From Gammaproteobacteria bacterium 39-13 (GTDB taxonomy: Bacteria > Pseudomonadota > Gammaproteobacteria > Berkiellales > Berkiellaceae): DNA of 64,000 bases. The position numbers and the translations under genes were made by a program. A model generated the notes under the pieces. That model saw nothing but the letters and a program-made list of their open reading frames with translations. It had not been told where the DNA came from and searched no databases. Location of the stretch: positions 62,076 to 126,075 of the forward strand of contig MKTN01000012.1 in the NCBI GenBank assembly GCA_001898235.1, given 5' to 3'. Below are positions 45,895 to 55,994 of the stretch, piece after piece. Position 1 is the first letter of the stretch, and every line of letters begins with the position of its first letter.

Positions 45895-47949
45895 ATGAAA
45901 TTTAGTGAAAAATGGTTGCGTGAATGGGTGGATCCCGCATTAACCACCCAACAACTGGCTGATCAATTAACAATGGCGGGTTTAGAAGTAGACAGCGTTA
46001 ATGTTGAGGATAATGATACACTGATAGAAATCGATCTCACGCCCAATCGTGGAGATTGCATCAGCATCTTAGGGATTGCTCGTGAAATTGCAGTGCTAAA
46101 TCAAATCTCTTTCTCTCAGCTAAAAATTGAACCTGTAACGCCGAAAATTCAGGATACGTTGAAGGTTGAAATACAAGTTCCTGAGGCATGCCCAAGATAT
46201 GTTGGCAGAGTGATTCGAAATATTAAGACTAATGCCTCTACCCCTTCGATGATTCAGAGACGCTTAGAAGCAAGCGATATTCGCTGTGTACATCCGGTGG
46301 TGGATATTCTCAATTATGTTATGTTAGAGCTTGGACAGCCCATGCATGCGTTTGATTTGGACACGCTCCAGGACGCTATTATTGTGAGACATGCAAAAGG
46401 GGCTGAAAAGATAAAGCTTTTAGATGAGCAAGATGTGACGCTAAGAGCGGATACCTTGGTCATTGCAGATAGACAAAACCCCCATGCAATTGCAGGGATT
46501 ATGGGTGGCAAAGATAGTAGTGTGAAGCTAGAGACGCAACATCTCTTTTTGGAAAGTGCTTTATTTACGGCAGAATTGATGGCAGGAAAGGCACGCCAAT
46601 ATGGCTTGCATACCGATTCCTCTTATCGCTTTGAACGTGGTGTCGATCCGGATTTGCAATTACGTGCAATGGAAAGAGCTACCCGTTTAATTTGCGAATA
46701 TTGTGGCGGGGAACCTGGGCCTGTGGTTGAGATGGTTAACGAAACGTATCTCCCTAAACAAGCTCATATTACGCTACGATATGCAAGACTTTTAAAAGTG
46801 ATAGGTGAGCCTATCCCTCAGAAAACGGTAGTGGAAATCCTTGAGAGATTAGAGTGCAAGCTGTCCGAGGTTTCGCCTAAGGGTGAAATGCCCGTTTGGG
46901 AAGTGTTACCTAAAACTTTTCGCTATGATTTAACCTCTGAAATTGATTTAATTGAAGAAATTGTGCGGGTAGTGGGGTATAACAATATTCCTGATAAACT
47001 GCCTCATATTGGTGCTCAATTTGCCGGTCAATCTGAAACCCAAGTGACAACTTCACGCCTAAAGCGCGCATTAGTTGATATGGGCTATCAGGAAATTATT
47101 ACCTATAGCTTTGTTGATAGCACTCTTCATAGAGAGCTATATCCCAATAAGTCTGCGCTTGCTTTACTCAACCCTATTTCAGCAGAGATGGGAGAAATGC
47201 GCTTAAGCTTATGGCCAGGGTTACTAAGTACAGTCAAATATAACCAAAATCGTCAACAGCAGCGATTGAAGTTCTTTGAAACAGGATTATGTTTTACCTT
47301 AGGAAATGACGAAGCCCTTTTTCAAGAATCAATGCTAGGTGGCGTAGTCAGTGGTGAATTTTTGGATGAACAATGGGGCAGCCCAAAACGCACCACCGAT
47401 TTTTTTGATGTAAAGCATCACATTGAATCTTTATGGGGCATGATTGGCCAGACAGGGCCTTTGCATTTTGCACCGTTTGAGCATACTGCTTGCCATCCAG
47501 GACAGTGCGCTGAGATCTCTTACCAAGGTAAAGTGATTGGTTTACTTGGAAAGCTACATCCTAGATTGGAAAAGGCTTTAGAGCTTGATGGGCCAATTTA
47601 CTTATTTGAACTCAAAGTAGAGGCGCTTACGCAAAAACCTATTCCTGTCTTTGCAAGACCTTCAAAGTTCCCTGAAATTAGAAGAGATATTGCTGTGATA
47701 GTCGATTTGGGTCTTCATAGCGATAATTTAGTCACTTTTGTTAGAAACACTGCTGGGGAATTGTTACGTGATCTCAGGATTTTCGACGTTTACACTGGCA
47801 AAGGTATTGATTCTGGTAGAAAAAGTATCGCGATGGGGTTGATCTTACAGCATCCATCACGCACTCTAGTAGACAAGGAAGTGGATGAACTTGTCCATAC
47901 CGTGATCACAGGGTTGAAAAAGGAATTTGGTGCCGAACTGAGGGACTAA
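45895..47949 (+). CDS. pheT: Phenylalanyl-tRNA synthetase beta subunit lacking the N-terminal tRNA-binding domain
   Basis: 684 residues, about 110 shorter than typical PheT. The first 36 residues (KWLREWVDPALTTQQLADQL, MAGLEVDSV) are normal. The sequence then jumps directly to EDNDTLIEIDLTPNRGDC (39-55), which in other bacteria follows the EMAP-II-like OB domain (roughly residues 39-150). The B3/B4 editing region, B5 domain and C-terminal ferredoxin-fold anticodon-binding domain (FPEIRRDIAVIVD to the end) are all present. The frame is clean through the junction, so this looks like an in-frame domain loss rather than decay. Confidence 0.93.
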   Translation: MKFSEKWLREWVDPALTTQQLADQLTMAGLEVDSVNVEDNDTLIEIDLTPNRGDCISILGIAREIAVLNQISFSQLKIEPVTPKIQDTLKVEIQVPEACPRYVGRVIRNIKTNASTPSMIQRRLEASDIRCVHPVVDILNYVMLELGQPMHAFDLDTLQDAIIVRHAKGAEKIKLLDEQDVTLRADTLVIADRQNPHAIAGIMGGKDSSVKLETQHLFLESALFTAELMAGKARQYGLHTDSSYRFERGVDPDLQLRAMERATRLICEYCGGEPGPVVEMVNETYLPKQAHITLRYARLLKVIGEPIPQKTVVEILERLECKLSEVSPKGEMPVWEVLPKTFRYDLTSEIDLIEEIVRVVGYNNIPDKLPHIGAQFAGQSETQVTTSRLKRALVDMGYQEIITYSFVDSTLHRELYPNKSALALLNPISAEMGEMRLSLWPGLLSTVKYNQNRQQQRLKFFETGLCFTLGNDEALFQESMLGGVVSGEFLDEQWGSPKRTTDFFDVKHHIESLWGMIGQTGPLHFAPFEHTACHPGQCAEISYQGKVIGLLGKLHPRLEKALELDGPIYLFELKVEALTQKPIPVFARPSKFPEIRRDIAVIVDLGLHSDNLVTFVRNTAGELLRDLRIFDVYTGKGIDSGRKSIAMGLILQHPSRTLVDKEVDELVHTVITGLKKEFGAELRD

Positions 47950-47952
47950 CTC

Positions 47953-48279
47953 ATGGCTTTAACAAAGGCGGAGATATCTGAAGCACTAGCCGAATCTTTA
48001 GGCATGAACAAGCGGGATGCTAAAGAAATGGTCGAGTTGCTGTTTGAGGAAGTCAGGCAAGCCCTAGAGAAAGGGGAATCTGTTAAAATTTCTGGGTTTG
48101 GGAATTTTGATCTACGGGATAAAAGCGAACGTCCTGGTAGAAACCCCAAAACAGGGCAGGATATCCCTATTAGTGCCAGACGAGTAGTGACATTTAAACC
48201 CGGTCAGAAACTTAAAGTCCGAGTCGAAAGATATGAAGGGGTTCCAGAAGCCCCTTCTGAGGAAACAGAGAATCATTAA
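47953..48279 (+). CDS. ihfA: Integration host factor alpha subunit
   Basis: 108 residues. The HU/IHF fold is complete: [78 protein letters not shown]. The GRNPKTG arm intercalates DNA. It follows pheT by three bases, the conserved gammaproteobacterial order. IHF bends DNA in replication, recombination and regulation. Confidence 0.95.
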   Translation: MALTKAEISEALAESLGMNKRDAKEMVELLFEEVRQALEKGESVKISGFGNFDLRDKSERPGRNPKTGQDIPISARRVVTFKPGQKLKVRVERYEGVPEAPSEETENH

Positions 48280-48354
48280 TTTGTGTGTTAAATTACACAA
48301 TATTAAGAGTTTCTTTTTTAAAAGGATTTTTGTAGAATAGCTTCCCTACACCGT

Positions 48355-48986
<632 letters not shown>

Positions 48987-49379
48987 ATGAATAATCAGTA
49001 TGGGTTTGGTAAGACAGTTTCTTATTCTTTCGATGCAGCACTAGAGAAAGTTACGCAAGCTCTACAGAAAGAGGGGTTCGGGATACTGACAGAAATTGAT
49101 ACTGCTGCCACCATCAAAAAAAAGCTCAATATTGATATGCCGCCCTATCGAATTCTTGGGGCTTGTAATCCTCAATTGGCTCATGCGGCTTTGGAGGCTG
49201 ATCCTTCTATTGGATTGTTACTCCCATGTAATGTTGTTGTGCGTATGGATGATAAAGATAAAGTCTTTGTAGAGTTTATGGATCCGAAAGTACTTATGCA
49301 ATTAGTTAACGACGCATCGATAGAGAAAGTGGCGAATGAGGTGAGACAACGGCTTGAAAGGGTAATGAATGCGCTCTAA
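48987..49379 (+). CDS. DUF302 domain-containing protein
   Basis: 130 residues. The signature region is SFDAALEKVTQALQKEGFGI, then LTEIDTAATIKKKLN, YRILGACNPQLAHAAL, EADPSIGLLLPCNVVVRM, and FMDPKVLMQLV near the end. The whole protein is one DUF302 domain (dimeric alpha/beta fold of unknown role, sometimes linked to stress or thiol chemistry). The conserved Cys residues in GACNP and LLPCN are present. A GGAG ribosome site precedes the ATG. Confidence 0.88.
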   Translation: MNNQYGFGKTVSYSFDAALEKVTQALQKEGFGILTEIDTAATIKKKLNIDMPPYRILGACNPQLAHAALEADPSIGLLLPCNVVVRMDDKDKVFVEFMDPKVLMQLVNDASIEKVANEVRQRLERVMNAL

Positions 49380-49400
49380 TTCTTCAGCGACGAGAAGCCT

Positions 49401-51182
49401 TTACTTTTCAAGAACATAGGTGCCTGGTGCATCACAAACGATCGGATAACCATTTTTAGAATTACCTAATGGTGGGGCAGCGACTTTATCACTAGAATTG
49501 TTAGTTAACCATTGTTGCCATTCAGTCCACCATGAACCTTCATAGGATGGAGCCTTTTCTAACCATTTCTTTGGCGTTAAATATTTATTTTCGTGTTGAT
49601 GAGTTAGCATTTGAAAATTTCGATGGGGGTGGCCGGGTTCACTTACTATGCCAGCATTGTGACCACCGCTGGTTAACACAAAAGTAACGTCGGATTCAGT
49701 AAACAAATGAATTTTATATACGGATTTCCATGGTGCAATATGATCTTTAACTGTGCTAACAGCAAAAATAGGAACGGATACATCATGTAAAGCAATTTGC
49801 TCTTTATTAACCTTAAATTTTCCTTGTACTAATTCATTGTTGAGGAATAATTTTCTTAAATATTCCGAATGCATTTTATAAGGAAGGCGAGTTGTATCAT
49901 AATCCCATGCCATGAGATCGTTTATACTTTCTTGTTGACCTAACAAATAATCACGAATCACCTTAGACCAAATAAGATCAATGGAGTGCAGCATACTAAA
50001 TGTCCCTGCCATTTGACTACCATCAAGATATCCATTTTTCCACATGATGCTTTCGAGGTACTCAATTTGACTTTCATCCACAAAAAGGAGAAGCTCACCT
50101 GCCTCCTTAAAATCAACTTGCGCTGCAAATAGGGTAATAGATTTTAGTCGTTCATCATTGCATCCGCCCATATAAGCCGCGGTAATCGTTAATAAGGTTC
50201 CGCCCAAGCAGTAACCAACAGCATGAACTTTTTGTTGTGGGACAATATGGTTAATCGCATTAAGAGCTTCTAGCACACCTAAATTAACATAGTCATTAAG
50301 CCCTAAATCTCTATCCTCAGTATTTGGATTCTTCCATGAAATCATAAAGACAGTATGCCCTTTATTTACTAAATAGTTAACCAGCGAATTATGTTCAGAA
50401 AGATCCAGGATATAGTATTTCATGATCCAAGCTGGAATAATTAATATGGGTTCTTGAAAGACTTTTTTGGTAGTAGGTTCATATTGAATAAGCTCAATAA
50501 GATTGTTTCGATAAATTACTTTTCCTTTCGTTGCTGCTATGTTAATGCCAATTTGATATTTTTCCGCACCGACAGGCTCTAGTCCTTGGTATTTACGCGA
50601 TACATCCGTAATAAAATTATGAAAGCCCCTAATTAGATTTTGTCCCATTTGTTGACTTGTGGCTTGTAATATTTCAGGATTGGTCCAAATAAAATTAGAA
50701 GGGGAAAGCATATCTAAGATTTGTCTGCCTGAAAAATTGACTATATTTCGGTGGTGTTTACTCATTCCACTCATACTGCCAGAAGCTTCATCCCATAATC
50801 TTTCACATAATAAAAAATATTGCCAATATAAATTAAAGGGAAATTTTTTCCAAAGTTCATTTTCAAAACGCTTGTCAATTTCTCGCCCTTGAGTGCAAAC
50901 CTCACAATTTTGATCAATGCAGCTCTTTATAAAATACTGCATCAATTGATAATTATTTGTAAATGCTTTGTTGACTATCTCAACTTGCTTGGCAGGAGAT
51001 ATTGCTAAATCCATTATCCAGTCAGAGAAAGCAAGAGAATAAGATGTGGGTGATAACCAGTTCGTATATTTTCCGAGCCAGCTCCGAAATAAATAATCGT
51101 ATTCTTGTCCTCGATAAGCGAATGGTGATTTAGCCGAAGATCGTGGCTTTGGAGTTTTTTTGTTTAATTTACTAGAGTCCAT
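49401..51182 (-). CDS. phaC: Poly(3-hydroxyalkanoate) synthase
   Basis: 593 residues from the ATG at 51182; a TTG at 51230 is a weaker alternative. The N-terminal PhaC domain (about 90-260) is followed by an alpha/beta-hydrolase core with the synthase lipase-like box GYCLGG carrying the catalytic Cys (about residue 329). The catalytic Asp is near VKDHIAPWKSV (about 483) and His in SGGHNAGIV (about 512). It polymerises hydroxyacyl-CoA into storage granules. It is divergent from the H+-ATPase. No phaA or phaB is linked, but a MaoC-type hydratase fusion lies 2.5 kb away and could supply hydroxyacyl-CoA. Confidence 0.88.
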   Translation of the reverse strand: MDSSKLNKKTPKPRSSAKSPFAYRGQEYDYLFRSWLGKYTNWLSPTSYSLAFSDWIMDLAISPAKQVEIVNKAFTNNYQLMQYFIKSCIDQNCEVCTQGREIDKRFENELWKKFPFNLYWQYFLLCERLWDEASGSMSGMSKHHRNIVNFSGRQILDMLSPSNFIWTNPEILQATSQQMGQNLIRGFHNFITDVSRKYQGLEPVGAEKYQIGINIAATKGKVIYRNNLIELIQYEPTTKKVFQEPILIIPAWIMKYYILDLSEHNSLVNYLVNKGHTVFMISWKNPNTEDRDLGLNDYVNLGVLEALNAINHIVPQQKVHAVGYCLGGTLLTITAAYMGGCNDERLKSITLFAAQVDFKEAGELLLFVDESQIEYLESIMWKNGYLDGSQMAGTFSMLHSIDLIWSKVIRDYLLGQQESINDLMAWDYDTTRLPYKMHSEYLRKLFLNNELVQGKFKVNKEQIALHDVSVPIFAVSTVKDHIAPWKSVYKIHLFTESDVTFVLTSGGHNAGIVSEPGHPHRNFQMLTHQHENKYLTPKKWLEKAPSYEGSWWTEWQQWLTNNSSDKVAAPPLGNSKNGYPIVCDAPGTYVLEK

Positions 51183-51311
51183 TTTATTAACCGTATCTAT
51201 TGGATTAGGTGTACTGACACCTAATAACAAGAATGAATAGATTTCTAACTATCTCGACCAAACCTACGATAACTATAAAGAATATTTTGAACTAGTGGTA
51301 AAAATTCAAAT

Positions 51312-53687
51312 ATGAATGAAATAGAAGCTTATTTAAAAACAGATCCCAATATTGGCTTGTCTTCATCTGAAGTAAAAGAGCGGTTAAATAAGTTTGGCGA
51401 AAACACTATTTCCGAGAAACGGATTAGTGTTGTTAGCAGACTGTTTAAATTTTTTTGGGGCCCCATTCCATGGATGATCGAAACAGCAGTCATCCTATCT
51501 GCCATCGTTCAACGCTGGGAAGAATTTATAATAATTCTCATTATGCTCATACTAAACGCCTTCGTTGGATTTTGGCAAGAATATAAAGCAGATAATGCAA
51601 TCCAAGCATTGAAACAAAAATTGGCACTGACTTCACGAGTATTACGGGATGGTAAATGGCAAATGGTTCCTGCGAGAAATTTAGTGCCTGGCGATATCGT
51701 GTTAATTAAACTAGGAAATATTATCCCTGCTGATATGAAATTAATGCAAGGTGAATATCTTAATGTTGATCAATCAGTGCTTACAGGTGAATCTTTACCC
51801 GTAGAGAAAAAAGTCGGTGACGAGGTCTATTCAAGTTCCATCGTCCGATTGGGAGAAATGCTAGGTATTGTCATTGGAACAGGAATGAATACCTATTTTG
51901 GTCGCACGGCAAAGCTAGTAGAGACTGCAAAAACACAATCACATTTTCAAAAAGCAGTACTAAAAATAGGTAATTATTTGATTGTGATTACATTGTGTTT
52001 AGTTGCCATTATATTAGTGGTAACGCTATTAAGACATGATCCCTTAATTGATACCATTTTATTTGCACTTATTCTAACTATTGCAGCCATTCCTGTTGCT
52101 TTACCTGCTGTTTTGTCAGTAACGATGGCTATTGGGGCATTACATCTTGCTAGAATGAAAGCCATTGTGTCTAAGTTAGTTTCAATTGAAGAAATGGCAG
52201 GTATGGATATACTATGTTCAGATAAGACTGGGACATTAACTAAAAATCAGTTGACCATAGGAGAACCAATTATTTTTGAAGCAACATCTAAAGAAGAACT
52301 GTTGCTTGCAGCCACGCTTGCTTCGGAAGAACAATCTGATGATGTGATTGATCACGCAATTTTAGAAATCATTCCTTCAAACATCAATCTCAAGCAATAC
52401 CAAGTTAAAAAATTTATGCCTTTTGATCCGGTTCATAAACGATCATCAGCGCAAATTCAATTTAATGAACAAAAATTTGAAGTCTCTAAAGGTGCTCCAC
52501 AGATTATTCTAGCCTTGGTGCAAAATCCCAATATTAGTAAACAAGTAGAAGATCGTGTTAATCAACTTGCCTCCTTAGGATATAGAACGCTTGGTATTGC
52601 AAAAAAAGAAGAAGAAGGGGATTGGCGCTTTCTTGGATTAATACCAATGTTCGATCCTCCTCGTGAAGATTCAATTGATACAATTAAACAAGCAAAAGAA
52701 ATGGGGCTTCAGATAAAAATGCTCACTGGGGATCATATCGCAATTGCTAAAGAAATATCTAGAAAGCTTAATTTAGGTGACAATATAGTATCTGCAGAGG
52801 ATATATTTAAGGAAAAGCAATTAAACGCCATTAATTTAGAAAATTATGATGGATTTTCAGAAGTTTTTCCAGAACATAAATTTAAAATTGTACAGGCTTT
52901 GCAAAGAAATGATCATATTATTGGCATGACAGGTGATGGAGTAAACGATGCGCCAGCCCTAAAACAAGCTGATATGGGAATAGCAGTGAGTGGTGCAACA
53001 GATGCTGCACGTTCAGCTGCAGATCTTATCCTAACTGATCCTGGGTTACAGGTTATTATTCGCGCTGTTGAAGAATCAAGAAAAATATTTGAACGGATGA
53101 ATAGTTACGCTACATTTCGTATTACAGAAACGATTCGTGTTCTATTATTTATATCATTAAGCATACTTGTTTTTAATTTTTACCCTGTGACAGCCGTTAT
53201 GATCGTGTTGTTAGCAATTTTAAATGATTTTCCAATTATGATGATTGCATATGATAATGCACCTATTGCTTCTTTACCGGTTCGTTGGAATATGAAACGA
53301 GTTTTAACAATAAGCACAGTGTTAGGTGTAATTGGTGTTTGTAGTACCTTTATATTATTTTTTATAGCATTAAAATATTTTCATCTATCAAAAGAAATTA
53401 TTCAAACTATCATATTTCTCAAATTATTGGTGGCGGGTCATTTTACTCTTTATGTGACGCGTAACACAGGAGTACTATGGCAAAGACCTTGGCCAAGCTG
53501 GCATCTTGTGGTTGTTATTGAATCAACTCAATTTTTAGGTACATTAGCGGCCGTTTATGGTTGGTTCCTAGCACCGATAGGATGGGTTTATGCATTGATG
53601 GTATGGGGGTATGCTTTAGCGTGGGTGGCGGTGACAAGTTTTGTCAAAATATTAGTATATAAATTAATGAGATTTGAGGACAAATAA
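51312..53687 (+). CDS. P3A-type plasma-membrane H+-ATPase-like pump
   Basis: 791 residues, all P-type ATPase elements present: N-terminal cation-ATPase segment, actuator TGES motif in SVLTGESLPVEKK (about 152-164), the phosphorylated Asp in CSDKTGTLTKNQLTIGEP (about 302-319), nucleotide-binding KGAPQIIL (about 394), and hinge MTGDGVNDAPALKQADMG (about 538-555), plus about ten membrane helices. It resembles the plant/fungal-type H+-ATPases also found in archaea and bacteria. It likely extrudes protons, useful in acidified vacuoles. No accessory subunit is needed or seen. Confidence 0.9.
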   Translation: MNEIEAYLKTDPNIGLSSSEVKERLNKFGENTISEKRISVVSRLFKFFWGPIPWMIETAVILSAIVQRWEEFIIILIMLILNAFVGFWQEYKADNAIQALKQKLALTSRVLRDGKWQMVPARNLVPGDIVLIKLGNIIPADMKLMQGEYLNVDQSVLTGESLPVEKKVGDEVYSSSIVRLGEMLGIVIGTGMNTYFGRTAKLVETAKTQSHFQKAVLKIGNYLIVITLCLVAIILVVTLLRHDPLIDTILFALILTIAAIPVALPAVLSVTMAIGALHLARMKAIVSKLVSIEEMAGMDILCSDKTGTLTKNQLTIGEPIIFEATSKEELLLAATLASEEQSDDVIDHAILEIIPSNINLKQYQVKKFMPFDPVHKRSSAQIQFNEQKFEVSKGAPQIILALVQNPNISKQVEDRVNQLASLGYRTLGIAKKEEEGDWRFLGLIPMFDPPREDSIDTIKQAKEMGLQIKMLTGDHIAIAKEISRKLNLGDNIVSAEDIFKEKQLNAINLENYDGFSEVFPEHKFKIVQALQRNDHIIGMTGDGVNDAPALKQADMGIAVSGATDAARSAADLILTDPGLQVIIRAVEESRKIFERMNSYATFRITETIRVLLFISLSILVFNFYPVTAVMIVLLAILNDFPIMMIAYDNAPIASLPVRWNMKRVLTISTVLGVIGVCSTFILFFIALKYFHLSKEIIQTIIFLKLLVAGHFTLYVTRNTGVLWQRPWPSWHLVVVIESTQFLGTLAAVYGWFLAPIGWVYALMVWGYALAWVAVTSFVKILVYKLMRFEDK

Positions 53688-53717
53688 AGATAATTTTATA
53701 TTGGCAAGGATATTGTA

Positions 53718-55127
53718 ATGACTGATTATATTGAAAATAAAACATTTGATGAAATTAAGATTGGCGATTCGGCCATGATTAAACACACCTTTAAAAAGGA
53801 AGATATTGAATTATTTGCTTCTGTAACAGGTGATGTAAACCCAGCTCATGTCGATCCTGAATTTGCTAAAAATGATATGTTTCATAAGATTATTGCGCAT
53901 GGGATGTGGGGCGGAGCCTTAATTTCATCTGTTTTGGGAACTGAATTACCAGGCCCTGGTACGATTTATTTAGATCAATCATTGAAATTTGAATATCCTG
54001 TTTCAATTGGGGATACCATCATAGCTTCAGTAACCGTTACGGGAAAGAAACCAGAAAAACATATTGTTGAATTAGAATGTAAATGTACCAATCAATCAGG
54101 AAAGCAAGTTATTTCTGGAAAAGCTATTGTCATTGCACCTATAGAGAAAGTAAAACGAAAACGAATTGAGTTACCTAAACTGGTACCAAAAAAGCCTGAA
54201 GGTTCTTGGTATCATCAATTAATTGGATTAAGAGATGATCTTGACCCAATCACAACAGCCGTGGTTCACCCCGTAGATGAGCCCTCGCTAAGAGGCGCAA
54301 TTGCATCTGCAAAAGACAACCTCATTATACCCATTCTGATCGGTCCAGAGGATAAAATTCGTGCTGTTGCCCAAGCGATCGAGGTCGATTTGTCTGCTTA
54401 TGAAATTATTCCAACAAAACACAGTCATGAAGCAGCAGATAAGGCCGTACAGTTGGCAAAATCAGGTAAAGTTGATGCTTTAATGAAGGGAAAGCTTCAT
54501 ACAGATGAGTTGATGGAAGCAATCATTGATAAGGCAAATGGCATACGTACAGGCAGACGCATGAGCCATATATTTGCGATGGATGTTCAATATTATTCTA
54601 AACCACTTTTTATTTCTGATGCAGCAATTAACATACGACCGACATTGGCAGAAAAGCGTGACATAGTGCAAAATGCCATTGATTTATTTATTGGACTTGG
54701 ATTTGGTACTCCCAAAGTGGCAATAGTTTGTGCGGTGGAAACTGTCAATGAGAGTATGCCCTCCACGTTAGATGCTACAGCATTATGCAAGATGGCAGAG
54801 CGTGGCCAAATTACCGGAGGGATTTTGGATGGCCCATTAGGACTTGATTTAGCCATTTCCGAAGAATCTGCCAAGGTAAAAGGGATCTATTCATCTGTTG
54901 CTGGTAATGCAGATATTATTATTGTGCCCGATCTTGAAGCTGGAAATATGCTTTATAAGCAAATGACCTATCTTTCTAGGATGGAAGCAGCAGGCATTGT
55001 TTTGGGAGCGAGTGTTCCCATAATTTTAACGAGTCGAGGGAGTGATGAGCTATCACGCAAAGCATCCAGTGCAATGGCTTTGCTGTATGTTAGAAATAAA
55101 GATAAACAATTAAGCTTAAAGCCATGA
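53718..55127 (+). CDS. Bifunctional enoyl-CoA hydratase/phosphate acetyltransferase (MaoC-Pta fusion)
   Basis: 469 residues in two domains. Residues about 1-150 are a MaoC-type hot-dog hydratase: FASVTGDVNPAHVDPEFAKN, then FHKIIAHGMWGGALISSVLG, holding the hydratase Asp and His. Residues about 165-469 are a phosphate acetyl/butyryltransferase: MKGKLHTDELMEAIID, RRMSHIFAMDVQYYSKPLFI, then ITGGILDGPLGLDLAISEES and PDLEAGNMLYKQMTYL. The fusion is known in Proteobacteria, commonly beside PHA or acetate-kinase genes. It would link hydroxyacyl-CoA supply with acyl phosphate formation. No acetate kinase gene follows here. Confidence 0.9.
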   Translation: MTDYIENKTFDEIKIGDSAMIKHTFKKEDIELFASVTGDVNPAHVDPEFAKNDMFHKIIAHGMWGGALISSVLGTELPGPGTIYLDQSLKFEYPVSIGDTIIASVTVTGKKPEKHIVELECKCTNQSGKQVISGKAIVIAPIEKVKRKRIELPKLVPKKPEGSWYHQLIGLRDDLDPITTAVVHPVDEPSLRGAIASAKDNLIIPILIGPEDKIRAVAQAIEVDLSAYEIIPTKHSHEAADKAVQLAKSGKVDALMKGKLHTDELMEAIIDKANGIRTGRRMSHIFAMDVQYYSKPLFISDAAINIRPTLAEKRDIVQNAIDLFIGLGFGTPKVAIVCAVETVNESMPSTLDATALCKMAERGQITGGILDGPLGLDLAISEESAKVKGIYSSVAGNADIIIVPDLEAGNMLYKQMTYLSRMEAAGIVLGASVPIILTSRGSDELSRKASSAMALLYVRNKDKQLSLKP

Positions 55128-55426
55128 ATAATCAAAGCATCTTAGTATTTAATGCATGATTATCGAGTATAAAATTTTCGTAATTTGATTGTGATATCAT
55201 ATCTAGGTTTTATCATGAAGAAATTGAAATGACTGGTTTGGCTTGGTATTGAATAAATCTATTATAAAGAAAAACTGTGTTCTTGTTACAGACATTTTGA
55301 TCTTAATTGTAGAGGATATGACTGCGTTTTTAGTGATCGATGCCGCAAAAAATATAACTAGGATTGTTTATTTTATGGACGCAGGATATTTCATCGTAGC
55401 TTGATTAGTAGAAAAGGGCGAAAAAC

Positions 55427-55615
55427 ATGAAAAACGTAGCATTATATTTTTCTGGTATTGTATTCTTTTTTTTAATGTTTATGCATATTGTGAGGTATAT
55501 AAAAGGCTGGGAGATTGTCATCGCACAGCATAATATACCACTTGATTGGTCTATTTTTGGTGCAATTGTAGCGGCTTTAATAGCATTTTGGATGTTTGTA
55601 GCGGCTAGAAAGTAG
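55427..55615 (+). CDS. Small two-helix membrane protein
   Basis: 62 residues with two hydrophobic segments (about 4-22 and 42-59) and a short basic loop between them (RYIKGWEIVIAQHNIPLDW). An AAGGG ribosome site lies eight bases before the ATG. The composition is convincing for a real inner-membrane microprotein. The family is not recognised. Confidence 0.55.
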   Translation: MKNVALYFSGIVFFFLMFMHIVRYIKGWEIVIAQHNIPLDWSIFGAIVAALIAFWMFVAARK

Positions 55616-55994
55616 TGTTTTGGCTAATTACTTATCATTTACATTTATAGTATTCTGTATGCTATGAGAATTTGGGTGCCTAGGAGAATAATTTTAGGCA
55701 ATTGTTAGGTCTAGAGTTATTAAGTTATTCTCACTTTGTGTCCACGGAGAAAAGTGATCTTCGGCATCGTCTTAAGAAATATGTACCATAGAATGAATAT
55801 TCATTTGCCTTGCAGATTATTCAAATAAACTGGATTAAAGGGGGGGGATGTTGGAAAACCTTAAAAATTGAGCTTAAAAAAATCAATATTCTAAAAATAA
55901 AAATGGAAAAAATTTTTGAAGGGTAGCCTAAACTTACAATGATCCTCTTTATAATATATTTTGAATATGATAACGAAATGACGAATAGTTCATT
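55616..55994. other. Gene-poor stretch with a G8 homopolymer
   Basis: 379 bases with no supported gene. A run of eight G (55840-55847) stands out in AT-rich sequence. Confidence 0.4.

Noticed and set aside
55318-55404. 28-codon frame starting MTAFLVIDAAKN
   Set aside because: AGAGG lies too close to the ATG, the frame is very short, and there is no supporting conservation.
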